Origin: Nitrospinota bacterium | GTDB taxonomy: Bacteria; Nitrospinota; Nitrospinia; JACRGO01 | Direction: 5' to 3' | DNA: 8,745 nucleotides | NCBI GenBank assembly: GCA_016212295.1 | Contig: JACRGO010000059.1 | Location: 1-8,745, forward strand | Part shown: one piece after another, positions 1 to 6,410 of the stretch | Position numbering within the stretch: position 1 is the first letter of the stretch | Layout: each line of letters opens with the position of its first letter | Position numbers and translations under genes: made by a program | The notes under the pieces: model-generated | Told to the model about the DNA's origin: nothing | The model's input: the letters and a program-made list of their open reading frames with translations, nothing else | Database searches by the model: none

Positions 1-2
1 CC

Positions 3-141
3 AAAAATATTTGAAATTTTCAAAAAAGGCGCAATGTTTTTTCACGGTTGGAGATACTTACTCGCCTATTCCGAAAATTTATCTCTTTTTGCCATAAAAC
101 GTTTCACTTTTTGCCGCCTTTTTGAAATTTCAAATATTTTT
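3..141. repeat. Inverted repeat A/A' (arms 3-30 and 116-141)
   Basis: The left arm (28 bases, 3-30) begins AAAAATATTTGAAATT and ends AAAAAAGGC. The right arm (26 bases, 116-141) begins GCCTTTTTGAAATTTC and ends AAATATTTTT. The reverse complement of the right arm equals the left arm except for two single-base indels in the T and A runs. The 85-base interval between them contains the complete left arm of the second inverted repeat, so the A hairpin and the B hairpin overlap topologically. Arm identity is read directly; function is unknown. Confidence 0.75.
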
Positions 142-199
142 AGCTCATTGCCGAAATGAAATGTGCGAGATAAATTCTCAGAATAGGCGAGTAAGTATC
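53..199. repeat. Inverted repeat B/B' (arms 53-85 and 167-199)
   Basis: Two 33-base arms match in inverted orientation at 31 of 33 positions. The left arm starts GATACTTACTCGCCTATT (53-70) and the right arm ends AATAGGCGAGTAAGTATC (182-199). The 81-base interval includes the right arm of inverted repeat A. The right arm ends 23 bases before the helicase start codon, so a B:B' hairpin in mRNA or single-stranded DNA would lie immediately upstream of that gene. It may be a remnant of a mobile palindromic element or a regulatory structure; the sequence does not decide between these. Confidence 0.8.
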
Positions 200-222
200 T
201 ATTTCCCATTTTTTCATTCACC

Positions 223-2082
223 ATGAGTTTCTCCAACGAAATCCACCGTCTTAATCCAAGACAGAAAGAGGCAGTCCTGCACGAAGAGGGTCCCCTATTA
301 ATCCTCGCCTGGGCAGGCTCCGGGAAGACCAGGGTCATTACCACCAGGACCGCGTACCTGATAGGCCAGGGGGTGGCCGCTGAAAGCATCGTGGCCGTTA
401 CCTTCACCAACAAGGCAGCCAAGGAAATGCGGGAGAGGGTGAGCGCCATGCGGAAAGGGAAAAAAGGCAAGCGCCCGGTTATCTCAACCTTCCACTCCCT
501 CTGCCTGTCAGTCCTGCGGGACGGCATCCAGCACCTGGGATACCGCAAGGATTTTTCCATCTACGACGCCTCCGAGCAACTCTCCCTTATGAGAAACCTC
601 ATGGGCGACATCAAGGTACAGGACCGTAGCTTCAAGGTGGAGTCACTAATGGAGCGGCTCAGCAGGACCAAGAACGGGGTCGCCTTGCCGGAAGAGGAAG
701 ATGAAGAGGACGAGGTCAAGGCCGCTGTCTTCCAGTCCATCTATCCTAAATACCAGGAGGCGCTGAGGGCGTTCAACGCAGTGGATTTTGACGATCTCCT
801 CCTCCTTGCCCTCAGACTATTTAGGGAACACCCGCCCTCCCTGGACCGGTACCGCGAGCGGTTTCGCCACATCATGGTGGATGAATACCAGGACACGAAC
901 CGTGTGCAGTATGACTTTATTAAAATGCTGGCCGGGGCGAGGAGAAATCTCTGCGTTGTTGGGGACGACGACCAGTCCATATATGGATGGCGCGGGGCCG
1001 ACCTGGGGAATATCCTGGATTTTGAAAGAGATTTTCCCGGCGCGAAGGTGGTGAGGCTGGAGCAGAATTACCGCTCCTTCGGCCACATCCTCAAGGCCGC
1101 CAACGGGGTGATCAGAAATAATTCCAAGAGGATGGAAAAGGCCCTGTGGACTGATCGGGGAGACGGGCCGAAGGTTAAGGTTTTTCAGGCAAGGACCGCG
1201 GAGGAGGAGGCCAAATGGGTGTCGGACAGGATCGTCCGCCTCAAATATGAACAAAAGCTGGCCTATGAGGATTTCGCGGTTATCTACCGGACCAATAATC
1301 TCTCCCGTCCTTTTGAGGAAGCCTTGAGAAAGGAAAGGCTTCCTTACCGGATCGTGGGCGGGACCGGATTTTTCGAGCGGAAGGAAATCAAGGACCTGGC
1401 GGCTTATCTCAAGGCCATGGCCAATCCAGACGATCATTTGAGCTTCTTGAGGGCAGCCTCGGCGCCAAAGAGGGAACTCGGCGCAACCAGCTTTGAAAAA
1501 ATAACCGCCTTCGCGCAAAAGGAATCCATTACCCTGTTGGACGCCTTCGCAAGGGCGGGGGAGGCCGTGGGGTTGAAGGGAAAGGCGGCGGAAAAGGCAG
1601 TGGACTTCGCGGCCTTGCTTCGGCGGTACGGGGAACGGTTTCAAAAAAGAGGGGAAATGGGGAAATCGCTCCAAGGGCTATTGGAGGAGATAGGTTTTAA
1701 TGACTACCTGATGGAGTTTTACAAGACCCTTGACGTGGCGCGAAAACGCATTGAAAACGTGGAAGGGTTCGTCCGTTCCCTTTCCCAATACGAGGAGGAG
1801 GCCGAGGCCCCTTCACTTACAGGTTTCCTGGAAAGCCTTGCCCTGACGGACATGGAAGAAGGCCGGGATGAGTCAGAGGGAGGCATCACCCTCATTTCCA
1901 TGCACTCCTCAAAGGGACTGGAGTTTCCGGTCGTTTTCATAGAAGGCTGGAGGAGGAGGTGCTGCCGCACAAGAGGTCCATGTTCTCCGAGAGGGAACTG
2001 GAGGAGGAGCGGCGTCTTTTTTACGTGGGACTCACCCGCGCCAGGAAGGAATTGCATCTCACCTATACGGAGCATCGACTGA
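223..2082 (+). CDS. rep: Rep/UvrD-type superfamily 1 DNA helicase, frameshifted (5' part)
   Basis: This is an ATP-dependent 3'-5' DNA helicase of the UvrD/Rep/PcrA group, acting in replication restart or repair. Visible motifs: Q motif LNPRQKEAV (residues 10-18), Walker A AGSGKT (31-36), FTNKAAKEM (61-69), TFHSLC (89-94), DEXX box VDEYQDTN (219-226), motif III GDDDQSIYGWRGAD (247-260), motif IV QNYRS (281-285) and motif V SMHSSKGLEFP (559-569). The order and the NPDD and APKRE segments resemble E. coli Rep more than UvrD. Homology stops at Gly575 (codon 1945-1947); the following 44 residues are Arg/Cys-rich out-of-frame sequence. The true C-terminus, with motif VI, lies in another frame at 1947-2249, so one base appears to be missing. 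The restored protein would be 675 aa, close to the 673 aa of E. coli Rep. The start fits family N-termini, and an in-frame stop at 184 excludes a much longer form, but no Shine-Dalgarno sequence precedes it. Rep is the likeliest family; PcrA/UvrD remains possible. Confidence 0.88.
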   Translation: MSFSNEIHRLNPRQKEAVLHEEGPLLILAWAGSGKTRVITTRTAYLIGQGVAAESIVAVTFTNKAAKEMRERVSAMRKGKKGKRPVISTFHSLCLSVLRDGIQHLGYRKDFSIYDASEQLSLMRNLMGDIKVQDRSFKVESLMERLSRTKNGVALPEEEDEEDEVKAAVFQSIYPKYQEALRAFNAVDFDDLLLLALRLFREHPPSLDRYRERFRHIMVDEYQDTNRVQYDFIKMLAGARRNLCVVGDDDQSIYGWRGADLGNILDFERDFPGAKVVRLEQNYRSFGHILKAANGVIRNNSKRMEKALWTDRGDGPKVKVFQARTAEEEAKWVSDRIVRLKYEQKLAYEDFAVIYRTNNLSRPFEEALRKERLPYRIVGGTGFFERKEIKDLAAYLKAMANPDDHLSFLRAASAPKRELGATSFEKITAFAQKESITLLDAFARAGEAVGLKGKAAEKAVDFAALLRRYGERFQKRGEMGKSLQGLLEEIGFNDYLMEFYKTLDVARKRIENVEGFVRSLSQYEEEAEAPSLTGFLESLALTDMEEGRDESEGGITLISMHSSKGLEFPVVFIEGWRRRCCRTRGPCSPRGNWRRSGVFFTWDSPAPGRNCISPIRSID

Positions 2083-2249
2083 GGTACGGGAAGCTTGAGC
2101 CGGTGGTCCCTTCCAGGTTTCTTGACGAAGTGCCTGGGGAGGCTGTCCAGAGGATGGACGCGCCGGAAGAGGAGGCGCCGGACCCGGAACAGGAGGCAAG
2201 GGACGCCAAGGCGTTTTTCGCCAACATGCGGGAAATCCTGGGAAGGTGA
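1947..2249 (+). pseudogene. rep: C-terminal part of the Rep/UvrD helicase in a shifted frame
   Basis: This frame encodes LEEEVLPHKRSM followed by ERRLFYVGLTRARKEL, which is helicase motif VI with its nucleotide-contacting arginine, and then YGKLEPVVPSRFL and a tail ending ANMREILGR. The whole segment is collinear with the C-terminus of E. coli Rep. It joins exactly to Gly575 of the upstream frame if a single C is restored in GGCTGG at 1945-1950. It is therefore the 3' end of the same gene and not an independent gene. The GTG at 1959 is an internal valine codon and has no ribosome binding site of its own. Either the gene is recently inactivated or the assembly has lost one base. Confidence 0.85.
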
Positions 2250-2258
2250 ACTGCTCCC

Positions 2259-2288
2259 TTGACTTAAAACATTTCAAATTGTTACTAT
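2259..2288 (+). promoter_or_regulatory. Probable sigma70-type promoter of the rpmH operon
   Basis: A -35 box TTGACT (2259-2264) is followed after 18 bases by a -10 box TACTAT (2283-2288). The -10 box is preceded by TG one base upstream (2280-2281), giving an extended -10 element. Transcription would start near 2295, leaving a leader of about 29 bases before the rpmH ATG. It lies in the 74-base gap after the helicase gene and is the best promoter-like sequence I could read in the window. Assigned by consensus only. Confidence 0.55.
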
Positions 2289-2323
2289 GAATCAATCTTT
2301 TAACTATCTTGGACGGTGAAGAA

Positions 2324-2458
2324 ATGTCAGTAACGTATCAACCAAATAGAATCAAGCGGAAACGGACGCATGGATTCAGGGCAAGAATGAGCACCAGCAA
2401 CGGTAGGAAAGTCCTTGCCAGGAGAAGGGCAAAGGGCAGGAAACGCCTGGTCGTTTAA
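2324..2458 (+). CDS. rpmH: 50S ribosomal protein L34
   Basis: This 44-residue, strongly basic protein belongs to the large ribosomal subunit. It begins [18 protein letters not shown] and continues [20 protein letters not shown], ending GRKRLVV. This is the canonical L34 sequence, including the TYQPN start, the [12 protein letters not shown] block and the [17 protein letters not shown] block; its length is normal. The start is set by family conservation; a weak GGTGA lies about nine bases upstream. It is the first gene after the promoter at 2259-2288, and rnpA begins five bases after its stop, the near-universal bacterial arrangement. Nothing unusual is seen. Confidence 0.97.
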   Translation: MSVTYQPNRIKRKRTHGFRARMSTSNGRKVLARRRAKGRKRLVV

Positions 2459-2463
2459 TTTTC

Positions 2464-2811
2464 ATGAGACCTCAGTGTTTTTCGCGAAGGGAGCGGCTGG
2501 TTGAAAAAAGGGACTTTGAGGCAGCTTTCAGCAAAGGGCGGAAGAAAAGGGCCAACCCTCTCCTTCACGCCTGTCTGTTGAAAAAGCCCGGGAAAACGGC
2601 CCGCCTTGGCTTGGTGGTTTCCAGGAAGGTCGGGAACGCGGTGATTCGAAACCGGGTGAAGCGGAGACTGCGTGAAATTTTCAGGAAAAATAAGGAGAAA
2701 ATCCTGAGCGGGACGGATGTGGTTCTTATCGCCAAACCGGGAATACATAATTGTGCTTTCGGGGAATTGGAAAAAATTTTCTTATTTGAAATTTTAAAAG
2801 ACCACGTCTGA
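2464..2811 (+). CDS. rnpA: Ribonuclease P protein component
   Basis: RnpA is the protein subunit of RNase P, which works with the catalytic RNA to remove 5' leaders from tRNA precursors. The 115-residue protein has the usual length. It carries the signature arginine-rich RNR helix RNRVKRRLREIFR (about residues 62-74), preceded by the LGLVVSRKVGNAVIRN strand-loop. An N-terminal basic segment (RRERLVEKRDFEAAFSKGRK) fits the family and is followed by a central strand around HACLLKKPG. The C-terminal part has DVVLIAKPG, matching the family's fourth strand region. The gene starts five bases after rpmH and has little Shine-Dalgarno sequence, so translation is probably coupled to rpmH. yidD follows after five bases. 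Confidence 0.96.
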   Translation: MRPQCFSRRERLVEKRDFEAAFSKGRKKRANPLLHACLLKKPGKTARLGLVVSRKVGNAVIRNRVKRRLREIFRKNKEKILSGTDVVLIAKPGIHNCAFGELEKIFLFEILKDHV

Positions 2812-2816
2812 CTCTC

Positions 2817-3029
2817 ATGATTTCCAAGCTTCTTGTTTTCATCATAAAGGCTTATCAAAGAATCATTTCCCCCTTTCTTCCCCCCGCTTGCCGGTTTTAT
2901 CCAAGTTGTTCGTCTTACGCCATGGAGGCATTGGGAAAGCACCGTCTTTTCAAGGGTTCCTTTCTTATTATAAAGAGAATAGGCAAGTGCCATCCCTTTC
3001 ACGAGGGCGGAGTGGACCCGGTTCCCTGA
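2817..3029 (+). CDS. yidD: Membrane protein insertion efficiency factor YidD
   Basis: YidD is a small membrane-associated protein that improves YidC-dependent insertion of inner-membrane proteins. This 70-residue copy has the full family pattern: an N-terminal amphipathic helix (KLLVFIIKAYQRIISPFLPP), the conserved CRFYPSCSSYAMEAL segment with its two cysteines, then HRLFKGSFLIIKRIGKCHPF and the terminal GGVDPVP. The length is typical. It starts five bases after rnpA without a clear Shine-Dalgarno sequence, which suggests coupling. yidC normally follows closely; here 280 bases intervene, most of them a palindromic repeat element. Confidence 0.95.
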   Translation: MISKLLVFIIKAYQRIISPFLPPACRFYPSCSSYAMEALGKHRLFKGSFLIIKRIGKCHPFHEGGVDPVP

Positions 3030-3309
3030 GAGAGGGCGCTGGACCCCTTCCGCTTCCTTGAGTGAAAGAGCATAGCTTCGCAAATTGACTAATGAAAATA
3101 GTGATTTCCCAAAAAGCTGAGTGACTAAAGTGTAAAGTGAACTAAAGTGGCTAAAGTTAAGGAAGGCAAGGCACAAAGGCAGAAGGCACTAAGATGGGAA
3201 GGCGGAAGATTCAAGGCTTTGTGCCTTTGTGCCTTGCCTTCCTTAACTTTTAGTCACTTTAAACTTTAGCTCACGTTAGTCACTCGTTCATCCCCTCGGA
3301 GTTACTTAT
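3030..3309. other. Non-coding gap between yidD and yidC
   Basis: This 280-base gap contains no plausible gene. It is mostly occupied by the first copy of a palindromic repeat element (about 3054-3285). The last bases hold the yidC ribosome binding site GGAG at 3298-3301, eight bases before the ATG. I see no T-run terminator and no convincing promoter. Whether yidC is cotranscribed through the hairpin or has its own promoter cannot be told from sequence. Confidence 0.7.
3054..3285 (+). repeat. Palindromic repeat element, copy 1
   Basis: A conserved left flank (about 3054-3117, including GTGATTTCCCAAAAAGCT) leads into a long hairpin. The outer left arm (3119-3158) begins GAGTGACTAAAGTG and is built from degenerate repeats of CTAAAGTG. 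The outer right arm (3245-3284) ends GTTAGTCACTC. Nested inside, 3154-3181 and 3222-3249 are perfect 28-base inverted arms (AAGTTAAGGAAGGCAAGG and onward), enclosing a 40-base loop. The left flank and outer arms match a second copy at about 6411-6595 in the same orientation; the inner arms do not. A miniature non-autonomous mobile element or an intergenic palindromic repeat family is the likely nature. No protein is encoded. Confidence 0.85.
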
Positions 3310-4974
3310 ATGGAAGTTCGGGCCGTTGTGGCTTTTGTATTGTCGTTGCTGGCTTTCGCGGGCTGGAATTTTTTCCTGGAGTCCAGGCACACTAAGGAGA
3401 CCCCCAAGGTCCATTCAATGCAGGAGAAAATGCCTGCCTCTACCACGGAGCCGGCGTCTCTGAAAAAGGCCGAGGGACCAGGAATTTCTCAAGCGCCTCC
3501 GTCTTCCATCGGGCTTTCCTCTCCGGAGCATGCCGCTGACGCAAAGGCCGGTTCGCCCTTCGATGCTTCTCTTAAATCCGGCAAATCCGCCAAGGACGTT
3601 ACCGTCACCCTTAAAAACAGCACGATGGTCTTCACCACCGCCGGGGCCGGAATCAAGTCCTTCCTGCTCACCAAGTACAAGGACCATAATGGAAAACCCC
3701 TGGAACTCATCCGCGCCCCGGAGGGGAACATACCATCGCCTCGCATTGAATTGGCGGACAAGAACCTGGCTTTGTTCATAGGACGAGGCATCTATGACGC
3801 CTCCACTGATAATTTGGCCCTGTCGGAAAACAACCCGGCAGGTTCAATTGTCTTCTCTCTGAAAGACCACTCCGGCCTGGAGGTCATAAAGGAATATTCC
3901 TTTGCCTTCGACAGTTACAAGGTCGATTGCTCGATAAAAATGAGTTATGGAAGCGAGCCGCTTAAGACCCTTCTTATATCCTGGCACGATGCCATCCAAT
4001 CCGGAAAAACCGAAAAAGACAGCTATACTTACGAAGGCCCCACTACCCTCGTGGGATTCGACAGAAAAACGGACGCCAAGAACCTTGATGAAGGGCCGGT
4101 CCGCCACGCTGGAGACTTGAAATGGACCGCCTATCAAAATAAGTATTTCGCCATTGCCCTGATCCCCTTGGAAAAAAATCTGGCGGCGGTGATCGAAAAG
4201 GGCAGGAACGGAGCGGCCTCGGTGGGCCTGGAGTACAGCCAGGAAAGTTTTCCCTTTCAGAATAAATTTTCCTTCTTTTTGGGTCCAAAGGAAATGGACC
4301 AGTTGGACCGCCTGAAGGCAATCTCCCTTGATTACCTCCTTGACTACGGGTGGTTCGGCAATTTCTTCACCTTCCTTGTGAAGCCGCTTTTTAGTTTCCT
4401 GCAATACTTTTACCACATGACCGGCAATTACGGTTGGTCCATCATCATAATGACCGTCATAATAAAAGTCCTCTTCTTCCCCCTTTCCCACAAGAGCTTC
4501 AAGTCCATGAAGAACATGCAGAAGATCCAGCCGGAAATCAAGATTTTGCAGGAGAGGTATAAGGACGACAGGCAGATGCTGAGCCAGGAGCTTATGCGGG
4601 TGTACCGCGAGAACAAGGTCAATCCCATGGGAGGCTGTCTTCCAATGATCCTGCAGATCCCGGTGTTCATAGCCCTCTACCAGGTGCTTTTGGTTTCCAT
4701 TGAACTGCGGAACGCCCCATTTATTTTATGGATTTTGGATCTTTCCGAGAAGGACCCTTTCTACGTGACGCCCCTGCTTATGGGCGCCACCATGTTTTTG
4801 CAGCAGAAGATGTCTCCTCCAGTGGGAGACCCGACGCAGCAAAAAATGATGATGATCCTGCCGATAGTGTTCACCTTCCTCTTCATGAATTTTCCTTCCG
4901 GCCTTGTTATTTACTGGCTGGTGAATAATGTTTTGACAATCGGGCAGCAATATTACATAAACAAGTATTCATAG
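3310..4974 (+). CDS. yidC: Membrane protein insertase YidC
   Basis: YidC inserts and folds inner-membrane proteins, alone or with the Sec translocon. This 554-residue protein has the Gram-negative architecture. Residues 5-22 form the N-terminal membrane anchor. A Ser/Pro/Ala/Lys-rich linker follows (about 25-90), then the periplasmic P1 domain (about 95-340). The conserved C-terminal insertase core of membrane helices starts near 350. Hallmarks include the SFKSMKNMQKIQPEI cytoplasmic segment, ENKVNPMGGCLPMILQIPVF, QQKMSPPVGDPTQQKMM and FPSGLVIYWLVNN. The hydrophilic-groove arginine of E. coli YidC (R366) aligns with Lys386, so the positive charge is kept. The start has a GGAG ribosome binding site (3298-3301). 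jag follows 33 bases later. The C-terminal tail is short, ending at NKYS. Confidence 0.97.
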   Translation: MEVRAVVAFVLSLLAFAGWNFFLESRHTKETPKVHSMQEKMPASTTEPASLKKAEGPGISQAPPSSIGLSSPEHAADAKAGSPFDASLKSGKSAKDVTVTLKNSTMVFTTAGAGIKSFLLTKYKDHNGKPLELIRAPEGNIPSPRIELADKNLALFIGRGIYDASTDNLALSENNPAGSIVFSLKDHSGLEVIKEYSFAFDSYKVDCSIKMSYGSEPLKTLLISWHDAIQSGKTEKDSYTYEGPTTLVGFDRKTDAKNLDEGPVRHAGDLKWTAYQNKYFAIALIPLEKNLAAVIEKGRNGAASVGLEYSQESFPFQNKFSFFLGPKEMDQLDRLKAISLDYLLDYGWFGNFFTFLVKPLFSFLQYFYHMTGNYGWSIIIMTVIIKVLFFPLSHKSFKSMKNMQKIQPEIKILQERYKDDRQMLSQELMRVYRENKVNPMGGCLPMILQIPVFIALYQVLLVSIELRNAPFILWILDLSEKDPFYVTPLLMGATMFLQQKMSPPVGDPTQQKMMMILPIVFTFLFMNFPSGLVIYWLVNNVLTIGQQYYINKYS

Positions 4975-5007
4975 CGCGGCATCACCGCAGCTTCAGGAGA
5001 CGAATTC

Positions 5008-5619
5008 ATGGCATGGTTTTTTGGATCAAAAAATAAAGACGAAGTAAATTCCGGCGAGGAATCCAGCCAGACAATTGAAAAGGCTGAAGAAAAAACGGAT
5101 GACTCAGCGGCGGCTTTTCCGTGCGCCTTGGAGGAAAAACCTGGAAGCGGTTTTCCATCCGGTAAACCCCAAAAATCGCCGGATGATATTTTGAAGAATT
5201 TACTGGACCTGATGGGGGTGGAATACGCGATTTCCAGGGAAGAAACCGATGACGGGATACATTTTAACATTTCCGGCGAGTATGAGGCGCTCCTTATAGG
5301 GAAGATGGGGCAAACCCTGGACGCCCTGGAATATCTGATAGGTAAGATATGCCACGGGGGACGGGAAGCGCCGGAAAAGAGAATTTTCCTGGATGTTGGA
5401 AACTACCGCAAAAAGAGAGAGGAAAAAATCGTTTTCCTGGCCCGTAAACTGGCCTCAAGGGTGGCAGACCATGGAAGACCGGAAATAATAAAACCCATGA
5501 GTCCAATGGAGAGAAAAATTGTCCACATGACTCTGCGTGACCACCCTTGCGTGGAGACGAAAAGCGAGGGCGAGGGATTTTATAAGGAAATCGTTTTGTC
5601 CTATAAAAAAAGCTTATAG
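5008..5619 (+). CDS. jag: Jag/KhpB-type RNA-binding protein (KH and R3H domains)
   Basis: Jag (KhpB) is a cytoplasmic single-stranded nucleic acid binding protein commonly encoded beside yidC. Residues about 57-135 form the KH domain, with the GKMG loop at 98-101 inside IGKMGQTLDALEYLIGKI. Residues about 143-200 form the R3H domain, with the defining Arg169 and His173 in ERKIVHMTL and the family sequence VETKSEGEGFYKEIVL. The first 55 residues are acidic and low in complexity. They replace the folded Jag-N domain found in many Firmicutes homologues, so this is a form without that domain. The start is supported by AGGAGA at 4995-5000. Total length is 203 residues. It is probably cotranscribed with yidC. 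No clear terminator follows. Confidence 0.94.
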   Translation: MAWFFGSKNKDEVNSGEESSQTIEKAEEKTDDSAAAFPCALEEKPGSGFPSGKPQKSPDDILKNLLDLMGVEYAISREETDDGIHFNISGEYEALLIGKMGQTLDALEYLIGKICHGGREAPEKRIFLDVGNYRKKREEKIVFLARKLASRVADHGRPEIIKPMSPMERKIVHMTLRDHPCVETKSEGEGFYKEIVLSYKKSL

Positions 5620-5691
5620 CGGGTTGCAACGATTTTTTTTATCTGTTAATCTCTAAGGCATTCAGGCGCGAACTTTTTTGATTCAAAATTC

Positions 5692-5886
5692 ATGTCTTTT
5701 TTTCTGACGGTTATCGGGATGGTTCTGATTGTGGAAGGCGTCCCGTATTTTTGCTTTCCTGCCTCAGTAAAGGCCCTTGCGGTAAAACTTATCGAGATGG
5801 ATGAAAAAATGCTAAGGGGCATGGGATTTCTCCTTACCATAGCCGGGCTTGTCTTTGTTTATATAGGAAGACGCGTTATTATATAG
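5692..5886 (+). CDS. DUF2065-type small inner membrane protein
   Basis: This 64-residue protein has two hydrophobic segments (about residues 2-21 and 43-58) separated by a short loop containing SVKALAVKLIEMDEKMLRGMG. The pattern resembles the DUF2065/YjeT family: a hydrophobic start ending in EGVPYF, a central LRGMG and a second helix ending in an arginine. The function of that family is not established. No clear Shine-Dalgarno sequence precedes the ATG. The stop codon overlaps the ribosome binding site of the lipoprotein gene eight bases downstream, so the two are probably translated together. Family assignment rests on pattern memory and is moderately sure; that it is a real membrane protein gene is likely. 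Confidence 0.75.
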   Translation: MSFFLTVIGMVLIVEGVPYFCFPASVKALAVKLIEMDEKMLRGMGFLLTIAGLVFVYIGRRVII

Positions 5887-5894
5887 AGGCTTCC

Positions 5895-6407
5895 ATGCAG
5901 AAACCACTTACTGGATTTTTAGCCTGCCTCCTTGTTCCAGCCTTTTGTTTTGTCCTAGGCTGTGAAACAACCAGCGGGGACGGCAAGCTCAAGGAAAAGA
6001 AGACTGAGCGGGTCATTCCATCCGGCAAGGCCCGAGGCGAGGCAACAATCGTGCATGAGACAATCGTTGAGGAAGTCCCCGCCAACGAAGCCGAGAGCCG
6101 GTTTTCCGATATTCCTATCCCACAAGGTTTTAAATTGGATAGATCCAGGTCCTTTGTATACGAGGCAGGGCATATCAAGGCAGGGCTGTTGAGCTATGAG
6201 GGAGGGGCCTTCTCCATGGACAAAATAATTTCCTTTTACAAGACCGAGATGCCCCCTTTTCAATGGAAACTGACGAATAGTTTCGAGGCCAACGACGCCA
6301 CCTTGTATTTTGAAAAACCGGGCTGGTTCTGCAGGATACAAATCCAGTCCACCAAGTTCCGTAAAACAGACCTCCTTATTTCACTTGGCCCAAAACCCGC
6401 TGAATAG
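5895..6407 (+). CDS. Putative lipoprotein of unknown function
   Basis: The 170-residue product starts with a signal peptide, MQKPLTGFLACLLVPAFCFV, ending in a lipobox LGC with Cys23 as the lipidated residue. Residues 24-65 are charged and probably unstructured. Residues about 70-165 look like one small alpha/beta domain: SDIPIPQGFKLD, then a strand-rich stretch (FVYEAGHIKAGLLSYEG), a helix (SMDKIISFYKTEMPPFQW) and strands around ATLYFEKPGWFCRIQI. This arrangement recalls a type of envelope domain I have seen in deltaproteobacterial and related lipoproteins, but I cannot name the family. The start is supported by AGAGG at 5885-5889, overlapping the upstream stop codon, which indicates translational coupling with the DUF2065-type gene. 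The stop codon lies three bases before the left flank of the second palindromic element. Confidence 0.85.
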   Translation: MQKPLTGFLACLLVPAFCFVLGCETTSGDGKLKEKKTERVIPSGKARGEATIVHETIVEEVPANEAESRFSDIPIPQGFKLDRSRSFVYEAGHIKAGLLSYEGGAFSMDKIISFYKTEMPPFQWKLTNSFEANDATLYFEKPGWFCRIQIQSTKFRKTDLLISLGPKPAE

Positions 6408-6410
6408 CAT

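Larger units (their letters stand above)
1..222. other. AT-rich non-coding region upstream of the helicase gene
   Basis: No supportable gene lies here. The stretch is rich in A/T runs and is almost entirely occupied by the arms and loops of two interleaved inverted repeats (3-141 and 53-199). No good sigma70-type promoter or Shine-Dalgarno sequence is visible before the helicase ATG at 223. The 23 bases between the last repeat arm and the ATG are mostly pyrimidine. The left end may continue into a larger repeat outside the window. Confidence 0.6.

Noticed and set aside
817-1674. Long reverse-strand open frame of 285 codons inside the helicase gene
   Set aside because: It lies wholly opposite a gene with unmistakable helicase motifs, its translation resembles no domain, and there is no upstream ribosome binding site. 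It is a shadow of the codon bias on the other strand.
1940-1960. Programmed ribosomal frameshift in the helicase gene
   Set aside because: No slippery heptamer is present at GGCTGG, and I see no evident stimulatory structure; a one-base loss is simpler.
1959-2249. Independent small gene starting at GTG 1959
   Set aside because: The sequence is collinear with the C-terminus of Rep and joins the upstream frame exactly, so it is the displaced end of the helicase.
2565-3176. Reverse-strand open frame of 203 codons across rnpA, yidD and the repeat
   Set aside because: It overlaps two certain genes and the arm of a palindromic repeat; no recognisable protein features.
3119-3285. CRISPR-like or tandem array because of repeated CTAAAGTG units
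   Set aside because: The units are only about 7-10 bases, directly adjacent without spacers, and occur in inverted arms, which is a palindrome and not an array.
3844-4491. Reverse-strand open frame of 215 codons within yidC
   Set aside because: Opposite a certain yidC; no start signal or family resemblance.
5600-5645. Intrinsic terminator after jag at the run of eight T residues near 5632-5639
   Set aside because: The preceding bases contain only a GTTGCAAC palindrome with no loop, not a stable stem, so a terminator is not supported.
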